From: Jatrophihabitans sp. GAS493
GTDB lineage: Bacteria; Actinomycetota; Actinomycetes; Mycobacteriales; Jatrophihabitantaceae
NCBI RefSeq assembly: GCF_900230215.1
Contig: NZ_LT907982.1
Location: forward strand, 930,001 to 994,000
Length of the DNA stretch: 64,000 nt
Direction: 5' to 3'
Shown: positions 31,255-40,592 of the stretch, piece by piece
How the letters are laid out: every line of letters starts with the position of its first letter
Position numbering within the stretch: the stretch's first letter is position 1
The notes under the pieces: generated by a model
The model's database searches: none
Seen by the model: only the letters and a program-made list of their open reading frames with translations
Told to the model about the DNA's origin: nothing
Program-made: the position numbers and the translations under genes

Positions 31255-32481
31255 GTGTCATATCGACGCATGCCGGATAGCCCCGTCCGTGCCCTACTGC
31301 TGGAGCAGGTCCACCCAGACGCCACCTCGATCCTCACCGCCGCCGGCTTTCAGGTTGAGAATGTCGCCCGCGCCCTGGACGAGGACGAGTTGATCGAGCG
31401 CATCGCCGGCGTAACGCTGCTGGGCATTCGCTCGAAGACCAACGTCACCGCCCGAGTCCTGGAGGCGGCCACCGAACTCGAGTCGATCGGTGCCTTCTGC
31501 ATCGGCACCAACCAGATCGACCTGGAGGAGGCTTCGGCCCGGGGGGTCACCGTCTTCAATGCGCCCTTCTCCAACACCCGCAGTGTCGTCGAGCTGGCGA
31601 TCGCTGAGATCATCTCGATGACCCGCCGCCTCACCATCAAAGACCGCCTCATGCACGAAGGGGTCTGGGACAAGTCGGCCGACGGCGCCCACGAGGTGCG
31701 CGGACGCACGCTCGGCATCATCGGCTACGGCAACATCGGCACTCAGCTGTCGGTGCTGGCCGAGAACCTCGGCATGCGAGTCCTCTTCTTCGACACCGCA
31801 GACCGGCTCGCGTTGGGCAACGCCTCGCGCTGCACCACGATGGCCGAGCTGCTCTCCCAGTCCGACGTGGTCACCCTGCACGTCGACGGACGGGCCTCGA
31901 ACAACGACCTCTTCGGCGAGGAGGAGTTCGCGCTGATGAAGGCGGGCTCGCTCTTCCTGAACCTCTCCCGCGGCTTCGTGGTCGACTACGCCGCGCTACG
32001 CGAGCACCTGGAGTCCGGCCACATCGCCGGTGCCGCGGTCGACGTCTTCCCGGTCGAACCGAAGGGGCGCGGCGATGAGTTCGTCTCCGAACTGCGGGGC
32101 CTGCCCAACGTCATCCTGACCCCACACATCGGTGGTTCCACCGAGGAGGCGCAGCAGGACATCGGCCGCTTCGTGGCCGGCAAGTTCCGCGACTTCGCGC
32201 TGGACGGCTCCACTGCGCTGAGTATCAACCTCCCCGGCGTGGCGCTGCCGCAGCGGCCCGGCGGCCACCGGTTGATGCTGATTCACCGCAACGTGCCGGG
32301 CGCATTGGCAACAATTAACGGGGTGTTCGCCGAGCACAAGGTCAACGTCGAGGCCCAGCTCCTCGGCACCCGTGGCGAACTCGGGTACGTGGTAACCGAT
32401 ACCGCCGCCGCTTACACCCCGGAGATTCTCGCTGAACTCACGGCCCTGCCGGAGACGGTGCGACTCAACGCGCTCTCCTAG
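31255..32481 (+). CDS. serA: D-3-phosphoglycerate dehydrogenase
   Basis: A 408-residue protein of the E. coli SerA type (short form with one ACT domain). The NAD-binding Rossmann motif is GIIGYGNIGTQLSVLA. The catalytic region includes LNLSRGFVVDYAAL and the HIGGSTEEAQ histidine. The C-terminal ACT domain (MLIHRNVPGALATINGVFAEHKVNVEAQ) would bind serine for feedback. It catalyses the first step of serine synthesis. The start is a GTG at 31255 behind GAAGGACG; an ATG at 31270 is an alternative. No other serine gene is adjacent. Confidence 0.93.
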   Translation: MSYRRMPDSPVRALLLEQVHPDATSILTAAGFQVENVARALDEDELIERIAGVTLLGIRSKTNVTARVLEAATELESIGAFCIGTNQIDLEEASARGVTVFNAPFSNTRSVVELAIAEIISMTRRLTIKDRLMHEGVWDKSADGAHEVRGRTLGIIGYGNIGTQLSVLAENLGMRVLFFDTADRLALGNASRCTTMAELLSQSDVVTLHVDGRASNNDLFGEEEFALMKAGSLFLNLSRGFVVDYAALREHLESGHIAGAAVDVFPVEPKGRGDEFVSELRGLPNVILTPHIGGSTEEAQQDIGRFVAGKFRDFALDGSTALSINLPGVALPQRPGGHRLMLIHRNVPGALATINGVFAEHKVNVEAQLLGTRGELGYVVTDTAAAYTPEILAELTALPETVRLNALS

Positions 32482-32541
32482 ACGGCGCGCCCGACTTCTT
32501 AGACGGTCTATAAGGGCTGACACGGTATACCGGTCGCCTAG

Positions 32542-32589
32542 TTGCGCACGCGCCTCAGTGGAATTATGATTATGTTACCCGTCAGTAAC
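32542..32589 (+). promoter_or_regulatory. Promoter with overlapping operator before the acyl-CoA dehydrogenase
   Basis: TTGCGC (32542-32547), 17 bases, TATGAT (32565-32570), then an inverted repeat GTTAC-N6-GTAAC (32574-32589) right over the expected start of transcription. That placement fits repression by a TetR- or GntR-type fatty-acid regulator. Confidence 0.5.
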
Positions 32590-32657
32590 TAAAAGGACCG
32601 TCACAGGTAACTCTCCTGGACGGAATCTGCACAATCATTCAGGGAGAGCCACCCGCT

Positions 32658-34490
32658 ATGGGCCACTACAAGAGCAACGTCCGTGACATCGAGTTCAACC
32701 TCTTCGAGGTACTAGGTACCAGCGCGAACTGGGATCCGAAGGTGTTCGAGGGAATCGACGAGGACGCCGTGCGCGGCCTCCTTCCCGAGATCGCCCGCCT
32801 CGCCGAGGGGCCACTCGCCGAGTCCTTCGCGGACGCTGACCTACACCCGCCGGTCTTCGACCCGGCCACCAACACCGTCAAGATCCCCGAGTCGCTGAAG
32901 AAGTCCTACAAGGCCCTTCAGGACGGCGAGTGGTGGCGGCTCAGCTGTATCCCCGAGCTCGGCGGCACCCGCGTCCCGAACTCGGTCGCCTGGGCCGTCG
33001 CCGAGCAGGTCCTCGGCTCCAACCCGGCGCTGCACATGTACGCCGCCGGTGCCCCGTTCGCCGGCATTCTGTACCGCAACGGCAACGACACCCAGAAGAA
33101 GATCGCCCAGCTGATGGTCGACAGGCAGTGGGGCTGCACCATGGTCCTCACCGAGCCGGACGCGGGCTCGGACGTCGGCGCCGGCCGCACCAAGGCCATC
33201 GAGCAGGCCGACGGCAGCTGGCACATCGAGGGCGTCAAGCGCTTCATCACCTCGGCCGAGCACGACATGACCGAGAACATCATCCACCTGGTGCTGGCCC
33301 GTCCCGAGGGCGCTGGGCCGGGCACCAAGGGCCTGTCGCTCTTCGTGGTCTCGAAGTACCACTTCGACGTCGAGACCGGCGAACTCGGCGAGCGCAACGG
33401 TGCCTACGTCACCAACGTCGAGCACAAGATGGGCCTCAAGGCCTCCACCACCTGTGAGCTGCGCTTCGGTGAGAAGGAGCCGGCCGTCGGCTACCTCGTC
33501 GGCGACATCCACGACGGCATCGCGCAGATGTTCCAGGTCATCGAGAACGCCCGCATGATGGTCGGCACGAAGGCCATCGCCACCCTCTCCACCGGCTACC
33601 TGAACGCGCTGGCCTACGCCAAGACCCGCGTCCAGTCGGCCGACCTCACCAAGGCCGCCGACAAGGCCGCGCCGCGCGTGACGATCATCAACCACCCGGA
33701 CGTGCGCCGCAGCCTGATGCTGAACAAGGCCTACGCCGAGGGGCTGCGTTCGCTGGTGCTCTACACCGCCTCCTCGCAGGATCGCATCCAGGTCGGCGAG
33801 CAGAACGGCTCCGACACCGCGCTCGACGAGGCGATCAACGACCTGCTGCTGCCGATCGTCAAGGGCGTCGGCTCGGAGCGTTCCTACGACCAGCTGGCCC
33901 AGGCGCTGCAGACCTTCGGTGGCTCCGGATACCTGCAGGACTACCCGCTCGAGCAGTACATCCGGGATGCCAAGATCGACACCCTCTACGAGGGCACCAC
34001 GGCCATCCAGGGCCAGGACTTCTTCTTCCGCAAGATCATCCGCAACAAGGGGGCCGCACTCGGTGCCCTGTCGGGGGAGATCACCACGTTCCTCGCCTCG
34101 ATCGCCGACGAGGGACGTCTGAAGGAGCAGAGTGCCGCCCTGCAGAAGGCGCTGGAGGACTTCGGTGCCTCGGTCGGTTTCATGACCCAGCAGCTGATGA
34201 GCGCCCAGGACGACATCCGCAACATCTACAAGGTCGGCCAGAACACCACCCGCCTGCTGATGTCGGCCGGTGACCTGATGGTCGGTTACCTGCTGCTGCG
34301 CCAGGCCGCCGTCGCGCTCACCAAGCTCGACGCGAACGGTGTATCGGCCGCCGACCGCGCCTTCTACGAGGGTAAGTACGCGGTCTCGCAGTTCTTCAGC
34401 GCCACCGTGCTGCCCGAGCTGACGGCCCGCCGCCTCATCACCGAGTCGACCGACAACTCGCTGATGGAACTCTCCGAGGACGCCTTCTAA
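32658..34490 (+). CDS. Acyl-CoA dehydrogenase (large FadE type)
   Basis: A 610-residue FAD-dependent acyl-CoA dehydrogenase with an N-terminal extension and a C-terminal domain, the long type like mycobacterial FadE5. Signatures are [21 protein letters not shown], the ISVP-like [21 protein letters not shown], and the active-site glutamate in [14 protein letters not shown] (near residue 444). It makes the 2,3-double bond in beta-oxidation. It stands alone with its own promoter-operator and a terminator. A paralogue lies at 61800-63593. Confidence 0.93.
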   Translation: MGHYKSNVRDIEFNLFEVLGTSANWDPKVFEGIDEDAVRGLLPEIARLAEGPLAESFADADLHPPVFDPATNTVKIPESLKKSYKALQDGEWWRLSCIPELGGTRVPNSVAWAVAEQVLGSNPALHMYAAGAPFAGILYRNGNDTQKKIAQLMVDRQWGCTMVLTEPDAGSDVGAGRTKAIEQADGSWHIEGVKRFITSAEHDMTENIIHLVLARPEGAGPGTKGLSLFVVSKYHFDVETGELGERNGAYVTNVEHKMGLKASTTCELRFGEKEPAVGYLVGDIHDGIAQMFQVIENARMMVGTKAIATLSTGYLNALAYAKTRVQSADLTKAADKAAPRVTIINHPDVRRSLMLNKAYAEGLRSLVLYTASSQDRIQVGEQNGSDTALDEAINDLLLPIVKGVGSERSYDQLAQALQTFGGSGYLQDYPLEQYIRDAKIDTLYEGTTAIQGQDFFFRKIIRNKGAALGALSGEITTFLASIADEGRLKEQSAALQKALEDFGASVGFMTQQLMSAQDDIRNIYKVGQNTTRLLMSAGDLMVGYLLLRQAAVALTKLDANGVSAADRAFYEGKYAVSQFFSATVLPELTARRLITESTDNSLMELSEDAF

Positions 34491-34515
34491 GCAGCAGCAT
34501 CCAGGCGAACCGCAG

Positions 34516-34560
34516 ACGGGCGCCGCTCGGGACCTTGATCCTGGGTGGGCGCCCGTTTTG
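34516..34560 (+). terminator. Terminator after the acyl-CoA dehydrogenase gene
   Basis: ACGGGCGCC (34516-34524) pairs with GGCGCCCGT (34548-34556) and is followed by TTTT. Confidence 0.7.
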
Positions 34561-34611
34561 CTGTTCGCCTAGATTCGTAGCTGACCGAGCGTGAACGGGA
34601 AGGGAAGCTCA

Positions 34612-35445
34612 GTGCCTCAGTGGATTGACCTCGACGGTGCGGTCAATGTCCGAGACGTCGGCGGGATGACGACCACGGGCGGGCGCCGGGTGCGTTCCCG
34701 TCGGCTGATCCGGTCGGACAACCTGCAGGACCTCTCGCCGAAGGACCTACGGCTGCTGATCGAGGACCTGGGAGTGCGGGCCGTCTCAGATCTGCGCACC
34801 TCCGACGAGGTTGGTGCTGAGGGGCCGGGGCCGATGACGCGCCAGCCGGGTGTCCTCATCGAGCACAACTCGCTCTTCAGTGAGGCCGGTCAGAACACCG
34901 ACGCCGCAGCCGCCGAGGATTCCGCCGACGAGATCGATCCCGTGGAGGCGGCGCTCACCGCCGCCGACCCGGTGCTGCTGCCCTGGCAGATCCGCGACAG
35001 CCACCACGACTACGCCAACCGGGGCGCGGTGGACGTCTACTGGCGCTACCTGCTCGATCGGCCGGACTCCATCGTCGCGTCGCTACGCCTGATCGGGCGA
35101 ACCGACGGCGCGGTCATCGTGCACTGCGCGGCCGGCAAGGACCGGACCGGTGTGGTGGTGGCGATGGCACTGGCCGCCCTCGGTGTCGAGCCGGAGCAGA
35201 TCGTGGCCGACTTCGCCCTCACCGCCGACCGGATCGAACTGATCTTCGCCCGGCTGGGTGCCTCACCGACCTACGCCCGTGACGTCGCCGACGGCGAGAT
35301 CGACAAGCACCGCCCGCGGGCGGAGACGATGCGGTCGCTGCTGCGGCGCCTGGACGAGGAGGTCGGCGGAGCCTCCGGGTGGCTGGCCGGGCACGGGTGG
35401 AGCGAGATCGACCAGTCCGCGCTGGAGGCGGCCCTGCTGGAGTAG
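34612..35445 (+). CDS. Tyrosine-protein phosphatase (PtpB-like)
   Basis: A 277-residue phosphatase with the catalytic loop HCAAGKDRTGVVV (CX5R) and the N-terminal NVRDVGGM and RLIRSDNLQDLSPKDL segments of the PtpB/DSP family, similar in kind to mycobacterial PtpB. The start is taken as GTG 34612, with GAAGGGAAG eight bases upstream; a GTG at 34591 is possible. The substrate is unknown, either phosphotyrosine or phosphoinositide. No signal peptide is present. Confidence 0.9.
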   Translation: MPQWIDLDGAVNVRDVGGMTTTGGRRVRSRRLIRSDNLQDLSPKDLRLLIEDLGVRAVSDLRTSDEVGAEGPGPMTRQPGVLIEHNSLFSEAGQNTDAAAAEDSADEIDPVEAALTAADPVLLPWQIRDSHHDYANRGAVDVYWRYLLDRPDSIVASLRLIGRTDGAVIVHCAAGKDRTGVVVAMALAALGVEPEQIVADFALTADRIELIFARLGASPTYARDVADGEIDKHRPRAETMRSLLRRLDEEVGGASGWLAGHGWSEIDQSALEAALLE

Positions 35446-35490
35446 AGCTGGCTCAACCCGACCTCGACCCGCACCCCAGGCCGGCCGTCC

Positions 35491-37332
35491 TCAGCCGAAG
35501 AGGATCAGTTCCAGCTCGCTCGAGCCGTCCGGGCTCAGGGTCACCGGGACTCCCCAGTCCTGCCGGGCCAGATGGCAGGCCGGGTACTCGATCGACGGAT
35601 CGTCGTCGCAGGAGGCGGCCTGGGCACTGATGTGCAGCACCCCCTCGGTGAATCCCGGCGCCAGCCGCAGCCGACGCTGCAGCGCGCTGCCCTCGCCGGC
35701 GCCGTCGAGCAGCAGCTCCGGTGGCGAGGCACTCACCGACAGCCGGGTGGCCGGCCCGTCGCGGTCATCGAGCTTGCGCCCCGGGGGCGCGTCGAACATG
35801 ACGTGCAGCTCGACCACCTCGTCGCTGATCTGGCTCGGGGGGCGCTTCGTCTGCAGGCGCGCCCCGCTGACCAGCTCATCGCCGGTCCCGGGCACCGCTT
35901 CGCCGAACGGGACGCGGGTCAGCCGGTTGGCCGCCGACTCCACCACCAGCAGGTCGTCGCCGAGCAGGATGGCGCCGCTGGGCTCGGCTAGCCCCTGGGC
36001 GATCGTCGAGACGGTGGCGCGGCGCGGATCGTAGCGGCGCACGCTGGAGTTGTAGGTGTCGAGGACGGCCAGCGAGCCGTCGGTGAGCAGGGTGACCCCG
36101 AGCGGGTGCTGCAGGCGGGCCTGGGTCGCCGGCCCGTCGACGTGTCCGAAGTCGAAGAGACCCTCGCCGACGACGGTGTGCAGCTGCGCCGCCCCGTCCT
36201 CGGCCAGCTCGAGGTAGCGCAGCGCCGAGGTCTCGGCGTCGACGAACCAGAGCCGCTCGCCCTGCACGGCGAATCCGGACGGCTGGGCCAGCCACCCATC
36301 CAGCGCGTCCCCGTCGCCGAGACCCTCGACGGTGGTGCCGGCCAGCACCTCGGTCTGCCCGGCCGCCGGATCTACGGCGAGCAGCAGATGTACCCCGGCC
36401 GCGGCGACGACCAGGCGCCCGAGGTGCGGCCACCAGACGACGTCCCAGGGCGAGAGCACCGCGGGGACCGGCCCGGTGACTGTGGTTGCGCCGGCCAGCT
36501 CGGCCGGCAGGTCGATCGTGTGGATGACCGCGCCGTCGCTGAGCCGGACGCCGCGCAGCACGTGATTCACCGTGTCGGCCACCACCACGTCGTAGCCGAG
36601 AGCGAGTTCAGCGGGGAGGAGGCAGAGCCCGTTCGGCTCGGCGAACTGGGCGTCGGCGGCGGGGCCATCGCGGTGGCCCCGCTCCCCCGAACCGATGCGG
36701 CGAAGCACCGTCTTGGCATCCAAGGCGAGCTCGACGAGTGAATGGCCGCCGGCATTGGCGACCAGCAGCGACGCCTCGTCGCGGCCGTTTCGGCCAGCCG
36801 GGAGCTCGATCACCTTGGCCGGGAAGTAGAGCGTGCCGGCCGGCCGATCGGAGCGCGATCGGAGGCTGAGCGGTGAGGAGTCGGTCGGGGTGCTCAGCAG
36901 TTCGTCGATCACCATCTCCAGCGAGCTCACCTGCCCCTCGCCGGCCGCTTGGGCCACGACGTAGCCCTGCTGATCGATGAGGACCAGGGTCGGCCAGGCC
37001 CGCACCGCGTACTGCTTCCAGAGGGTCAGTGCCGGGTCGCTGCGCACCGGGTGGTGGATGCCGTAACGAGCGGTCGCCGCGGCGACGCTGGCCCGGGTCG
37101 ACTCGTGGGCGAACTTCGGCGAGTGCACACCGATGACGACGAGCTCGTCCGGGTGCTTGGCCTCGAGGGGTCGCAGCTCGTCCAGGACGTGCAGGCAGTT
37201 GACGCAGCCTGATGTCCAGAAGTCCAGCAGAACCACGCGGCCGCGCAGCCCGGCCAGCGTCAACGGCTCTTCGGTGTTGATCCACTCGCCGTCGGTGCGC
37301 AGCTCGGGGGCACGGACTCGGAATCGCTGCAT
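35491..37332 (-). CDS. Thioredoxin-like plus NHL/beta-propeller protein
   Basis: A 613-residue cytoplasmic protein. Residues 1-150 are a thioredoxin-fold domain (LRGRVVLLDFWTSGCVNCLHVLDEL) with a CVNC redox pair, and VRAWPTLVLIDQQGYVV carries the cis-proline. Then come NHL-type beta-propeller repeats (NGLCLLPAEL, HPLGVTLLTDGSLAVLDTYN) and a C-terminal beta domain. It resembles human NHLRC2 and its bacterial relatives, whose function is not well known. The gene appears to be transcribed alone. Confidence 0.88.
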   Translation of the reverse strand: MQRFRVRAPELRTDGEWINTEEPLTLAGLRGRVVLLDFWTSGCVNCLHVLDELRPLEAKHPDELVVIGVHSPKFAHESTRASVAAATARYGIHHPVRSDPALTLWKQYAVRAWPTLVLIDQQGYVVAQAAGEGQVSSLEMVIDELLSTPTDSSPLSLRSRSDRPAGTLYFPAKVIELPAGRNGRDEASLLVANAGGHSLVELALDAKTVLRRIGSGERGHRDGPAADAQFAEPNGLCLLPAELALGYDVVVADTVNHVLRGVRLSDGAVIHTIDLPAELAGATTVTGPVPAVLSPWDVVWWPHLGRLVVAAAGVHLLLAVDPAAGQTEVLAGTTVEGLGDGDALDGWLAQPSGFAVQGERLWFVDAETSALRYLELAEDGAAQLHTVVGEGLFDFGHVDGPATQARLQHPLGVTLLTDGSLAVLDTYNSSVRRYDPRRATVSTIAQGLAEPSGAILLGDDLLVVESAANRLTRVPFGEAVPGTGDELVSGARLQTKRPPSQISDEVVELHVMFDAPPGRKLDDRDGPATRLSVSASPPELLLDGAGEGSALQRRLRLAPGFTEGVLHISAQAASCDDDPSIEYPACHLARQDWGVPVTLSPDGSSELELILFG

Positions 37333-37504
37333 GACCTCCCCATGCTAGCCAGCCCGCTAGCCGACCCCCCGCTTCTCGCCCTGTCCCGTGTCCCCGCCTT
37401 GTCCTTCCAAGAACCGGTTCCGGCGCGGAGAGCGGTACTTCGACAGACAAAGCAGTGCCCCGGACGGAGGTTGCGTGAACGACCGGCCGCCCAGCGGCGC
37501 ATTG

Positions 37505-37800
37505 AGACCCGGAAATTGAACCGGCCCCCGTCACAGGGTGACGGGGGCCGGAAGGCCCAACACAGCCATGTGCCGTCGGGGGGCGACTCATGGTTGCGTC
37601 AGGGTTGAGCAGCTGCCATCGGCCGTTCGGGGGGACGGCCTGCGGCATTGACTCGCGCAAGTACAGGGGAGAACTAACGCGAGTCATTGACCTGACGTTG
37701 TGCTGGGGGGATACAACGCCAGATCTCCCATGCGACTTCGGAAGTAAGTCGCATTGGCTATGGCGTGAAGGCAAGCGAAGCTTGCGATCACGAGTATGTG
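37505..37800 (-). ncRNA. Possible structured RNA with C-rich loops
   Basis: Perfect hairpins follow each other here. Minus-strand loops, in order: GCAAGC stem (37771-37785); ATGCGACTT stem (37730-37754); CGTTGT stem with ATCCCCCCAGC loop (37696-37718); TGACTCGCG stem (37649-37686); GGCCGT stem with CCCCCCGA loop (37621-37640); GTCG stem with CCCCC loop (37575-37587); and a 14-base-pair GC-rich stem that could terminate (37521-37551). Loops with five or six Cs recall 6C RNA. Strand and ends are inferred; no protein frame fits the region. Confidence 0.35.
37521..37551. terminator. Very strong 14-base-pair hairpin
   Basis: CCGGCCCCCGTCAC/GTGACGGGGGCCGG with a three-base loop. On the minus strand it is followed by TTCAATTT, so it may end a minus-strand RNA. 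Confidence 0.5.
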
Positions 37801-38219
37801 ACCGCCGAAGGACTTTGATTCCAACGGTGGAGGTGGATCCAGACAGTGCATGTCCGCACAGTCCGGGATCAATACCGGAAATCAACCGGCACGGTTTCTC
37901 GCTGACTGAGGCGCACTCGGATCGCGTTGATGACCACCGGGCAATTCGTGCTGGTCTTCAGTCGTTCCTTAGTTGCAACTGCAATTAATTTGTTTTGGTG
38001 CAGAACAAATCATGGCACAGATCCATTAGGGTGTCTAGCTTGTGTTGGCCTACTTCACATTGCTTTCACTCGGCATTTCCTTAACAAAGTGATGGTGCGA
38101 TGCTCCAGAGAATGCAAATGGCAGCGTCGAGCCAGCCTTGTGAGCTGACTGATTCGGTTCAGGTTCGGTTTCGATCCCGTGCCGTCGACGCTGCCATCCA
38201 ACTGATCGGCAGCTGCGGC
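37801..38219. other. Gap without a convincing gene; possible response-regulator scrap
   Basis: The stretch between the hairpin array and the E2 gene holds no protein-like frame. At 37926-37970 (plus strand) VDDHRAIRAGLQSFL resembles the start of a NarL/LuxR-type receiver domain, but it stops soon after and lacks the preceding strand, so at most it is a remnant. A perfect palindrome AGTTGCAACT lies at 37971-37980. The base composition is visibly less GC-rich than in the neighbours. Confidence 0.35.
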
Positions 38220-39560
38220 TCAGAGTTGCGCCAAACCGGGAGTGCGCAGCACATCCGCGACGTCGACCAGGAAGTGCGCCCCCTGCTCACCGTCCACCAA
38301 CCGATGGTCGAACGAGACCGCGAGCTGAGCCACCCACCGCGGCTCGATGCGCTCGGACGCATCTCGACCAACCACCCACGGCCGGCGGGCGATCGACCCG
38401 AGAGCCACGATCGCAGCCTCCCCGGGGTTGATGATCGGCGTACCGGTGTCGACTCCGAGCGGGCCGATGTTGGTGATGGTCAGCGTGCCCCCACTCATCT
38501 GCGCCGGTGTCGTCCGTCCGGCCCGGGCGACCCCGGTCAGCTCGTCGATGGCCAGCGCCAAATCGCGCAGGCTGAGGGACTGTGCCTGCTTGATATTCGG
38601 CACGATCAGCCCGCGCTCGGTGGCCGCCGCAATACCCAGATTGACGTCGTGATGCAGCACGATCTCCTGCGCCGCCTCATCCCAGCTGGAGTTGATCTCG
38701 GGCGTGCGAGCCGCGGCCAGGGTCACCGCACGAGCCACGAAGACGAGCGGGCTCAGCTTGACCCCGGCGAACTCGCGGCGGGCGGCCACCTCGTCGCGCA
38801 GGCTCATCATCGCGCTCACGTCCACCGAGATGAACTCGGTGACGTGCGGTGCGGTGAAGGCCGAGGCGACCATAGCCGCGGCGGTGTGTTTGCGCACGCC
38901 ACGGATCGGGATACGGGTCTCGCGCACCCCTGCTGGCTGTCCGTTCAACGGCGGCGGTGTTTCGGCGACCGGCTGACCGCCTTGCCGCCCGGCCGCCTGC
39001 TCGACGTCGGCCCGGCAGACCGTCCCGTGCGGACCGGTCGGCGCCACCTCGCGGATGTCGACGCCGAGCGACTTGGCCAGCTTCCGGACCGGTGGCGTGG
39101 AGAGCACAGCCGCGGTAGCCGGGGCGGGTGGGGCTGGAGCGGCCACCGGGCTCGACGGAGCGGGCGCCGGCGTCCCCGGATGACTCGTTGTCGGTCCGCG
39201 CCGACGGCGGCCGGGAGCGGTCTCCGTGGGGGGTCCGTACCCGACCAGGACGGGCTGCCGTTCGACCCGCTCGGGCTGCTCGGTCTGGGCCGGCTGCTCG
39301 GCCGCCGCTCCGACGGCGATCGAGATGATCGGGCGCCCGACGTCGACCGTCTCCCCGGCGGCGGCGTGCAGTTCGACCACCACCCCGGTGAACGGGGACG
39401 GCAACTCGACCGCCGCCTTGGCCGTCTCCACCTCGACGATCACCTGATTCACCTCGACCGTGTCACCGGGCTGGACCGACCAGGTGATGATGTCGGCCTC
39501 GGTCAGCCCCTCCCCGACGTCGGGCATCAGGAACTGCTTGACCTGCTGCGTCTCCAACAT
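38220..39560 (-). CDS. bkdC: Branched-chain 2-oxoacid dehydrogenase E2 (dihydrolipoamide acyltransferase)
   Basis: A 446-residue E2 component with one lipoyl domain (VEVETAKAAVELPSPFTG; the lysine of ETAKA is the lipoylated one), a proline/alanine linker, the E1/E3-binding domain (STPPVRKLAKSLGVDIREVAPTG) and the catalytic domain with SFDHRLVDGEQGAHFL (His and Asp of the HxxxDG motif). It follows E1beta by three bases. The trio matches the mycobacterial bkdABC operon for branched-chain amino acid breakdown. A pyruvate dehydrogenase role is possible but less likely with an alpha/beta E1. Confidence 0.88.
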   Translation of the reverse strand: MLETQQVKQFLMPDVGEGLTEADIITWSVQPGDTVEVNQVIVEVETAKAAVELPSPFTGVVVELHAAAGETVDVGRPIISIAVGAAAEQPAQTEQPERVERQPVLVGYGPPTETAPGRRRRGPTTSHPGTPAPAPSSPVAAPAPPAPATAAVLSTPPVRKLAKSLGVDIREVAPTGPHGTVCRADVEQAAGRQGGQPVAETPPPLNGQPAGVRETRIPIRGVRKHTAAAMVASAFTAPHVTEFISVDVSAMMSLRDEVAARREFAGVKLSPLVFVARAVTLAAARTPEINSSWDEAAQEIVLHHDVNLGIAAATERGLIVPNIKQAQSLSLRDLALAIDELTGVARAGRTTPAQMSGGTLTITNIGPLGVDTGTPIINPGEAAIVALGSIARRPWVVGRDASERIEPRWVAQLAVSFDHRLVDGEQGAHFLVDVADVLRTPGLAQL

Positions 39561-39563
39561 GGC

Positions 39564-40592
39564 TCAGTACTCCATCGATCGGTCGACGGCGTCGAGGAGG
39601 CGGTCCACATTGGGCAGCCACTCCTCCTCGAGACGGCTCGTCGGATACGGAGTGTCGAAGCCGGTCACCCGCATGACCGGCGCGGCGAGGGAGTAGAAGG
39701 CGCGCTCCTGGACGCGGGCCGCGACCTCGGCCCCGACACCGAAGCTCGAACTCGCCTCGTGCACCACCACCATCCGCCCGGTGCGCTGCACCGACTCGAC
39801 CAGCGTTGCCGTATCCAGCGGTGAGATGCTGCGCAGATCGATCACTTCCAGGTCGCGCCCCTCGCCGGCGGCGACCTCGGCGCACTGCAGCGCGGTGTCG
39901 ACCATCGGCCCGTAGGCGACCAGCGTGAGGTCGCGGCCCGGCCGCAGAATTCGCGCCTGGTGCAGCTCCGGAGCCGTCGAGGCCACCGATCCCTTGGTCC
40001 AGTAACGGCGCTTCGGCTCCAGGAAGACGACCGGATCGTCGCTGGCGATCGCCTGCTGCAGCATCCAGTAGCCGTCCGAAGGGTTGGAGCAGGCGACCAC
40101 CTTCAACCCGGCGGTGTGCGCGAAGTACGCCTCCGGCGATTCGGAGTGATGCTCCACCGCACCGATTCCACCGCCGAACGGGATGCGGATCGTCAGCGGC
40201 ACGTTCACCAGCCCGGCTGAGCGGGAGTGCATCTTGGCCACCTGGCTGACGATCTGGTCGAAGGCCGGGTAGACGAAGCCGTCGAACTGGATCTCGCAGA
40301 CGGGCCGGTAGCCGCGCATCGCCAGACCGACCGCCGTGCCGATGATGCCGCCCTCGGCCAGCGGGGTGTCGAAGACGCGCTCACTGCCGAACTGGGCCTG
40401 CAGCCCGTCGGTGATCCGGAAGACGCCACCCAACTTGCCGACGTCCTCCCCCATCATCAGGACCTTCGGGTCGGCCGCCATCGCCCGGTGCAGTCCGGCG
40501 TTCAGCGCCTTGGCCAACGTGAGCGTGCCGGTCGGCACCGACTCCCCGGCGCCGTCGAGCCCGGCGGGGGCGGTGCTGAGGGTGGCGGTCAT
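39564..40592 (-). CDS. bkdB: 2-oxoacid dehydrogenase E1 beta subunit
   Basis: A 342-residue transketolase-like beta subunit: LMMGEDVGKLGGVFRITDGLQ, then FDTPLAEGGIIGTAVGLAMRGYRPVCEIQF, then RIPFGGGIGAVEHHSESPEAYF. The His pair of EHHSE is in the active site. It forms an alpha2beta2 E1 with the upstream gene, whose stop it overlaps by four bases. Confidence 0.92.
   Translation of the reverse strand: MTATLSTAPAGLDGAGESVPTGTLTLAKALNAGLHRAMAADPKVLMMGEDVGKLGGVFRITDGLQAQFGSERVFDTPLAEGGIIGTAVGLAMRGYRPVCEIQFDGFVYPAFDQIVSQVAKMHSRSAGLVNVPLTIRIPFGGGIGAVEHHSESPEAYFAHTAGLKVVACSNPSDGYWMLQQAIASDDPVVFLEPKRRYWTKGSVASTAPELHQARILRPGRDLTLVAYGPMVDTALQCAEVAAGEGRDLEVIDLRSISPLDTATLVESVQRTGRMVVVHEASSSFGVGAEVAARVQERAFYSLAAPVMRVTGFDTPYPTSRLEEEWLPNVDRLLDAVDRSMEY

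Noticed and set aside
37590-37988. A 132-codon plus-strand frame in the large gap
   Set aside because: It crosses six RNA hairpins and has an odd composition. Only its last 15 residues look like a known domain, so it is treated as at most a remnant.
38100-39824. A 574-codon plus-strand frame over the E2 gene
   Set aside because: Antisense to an intact dihydrolipoamide acyltransferase gene; no recognisable domain.
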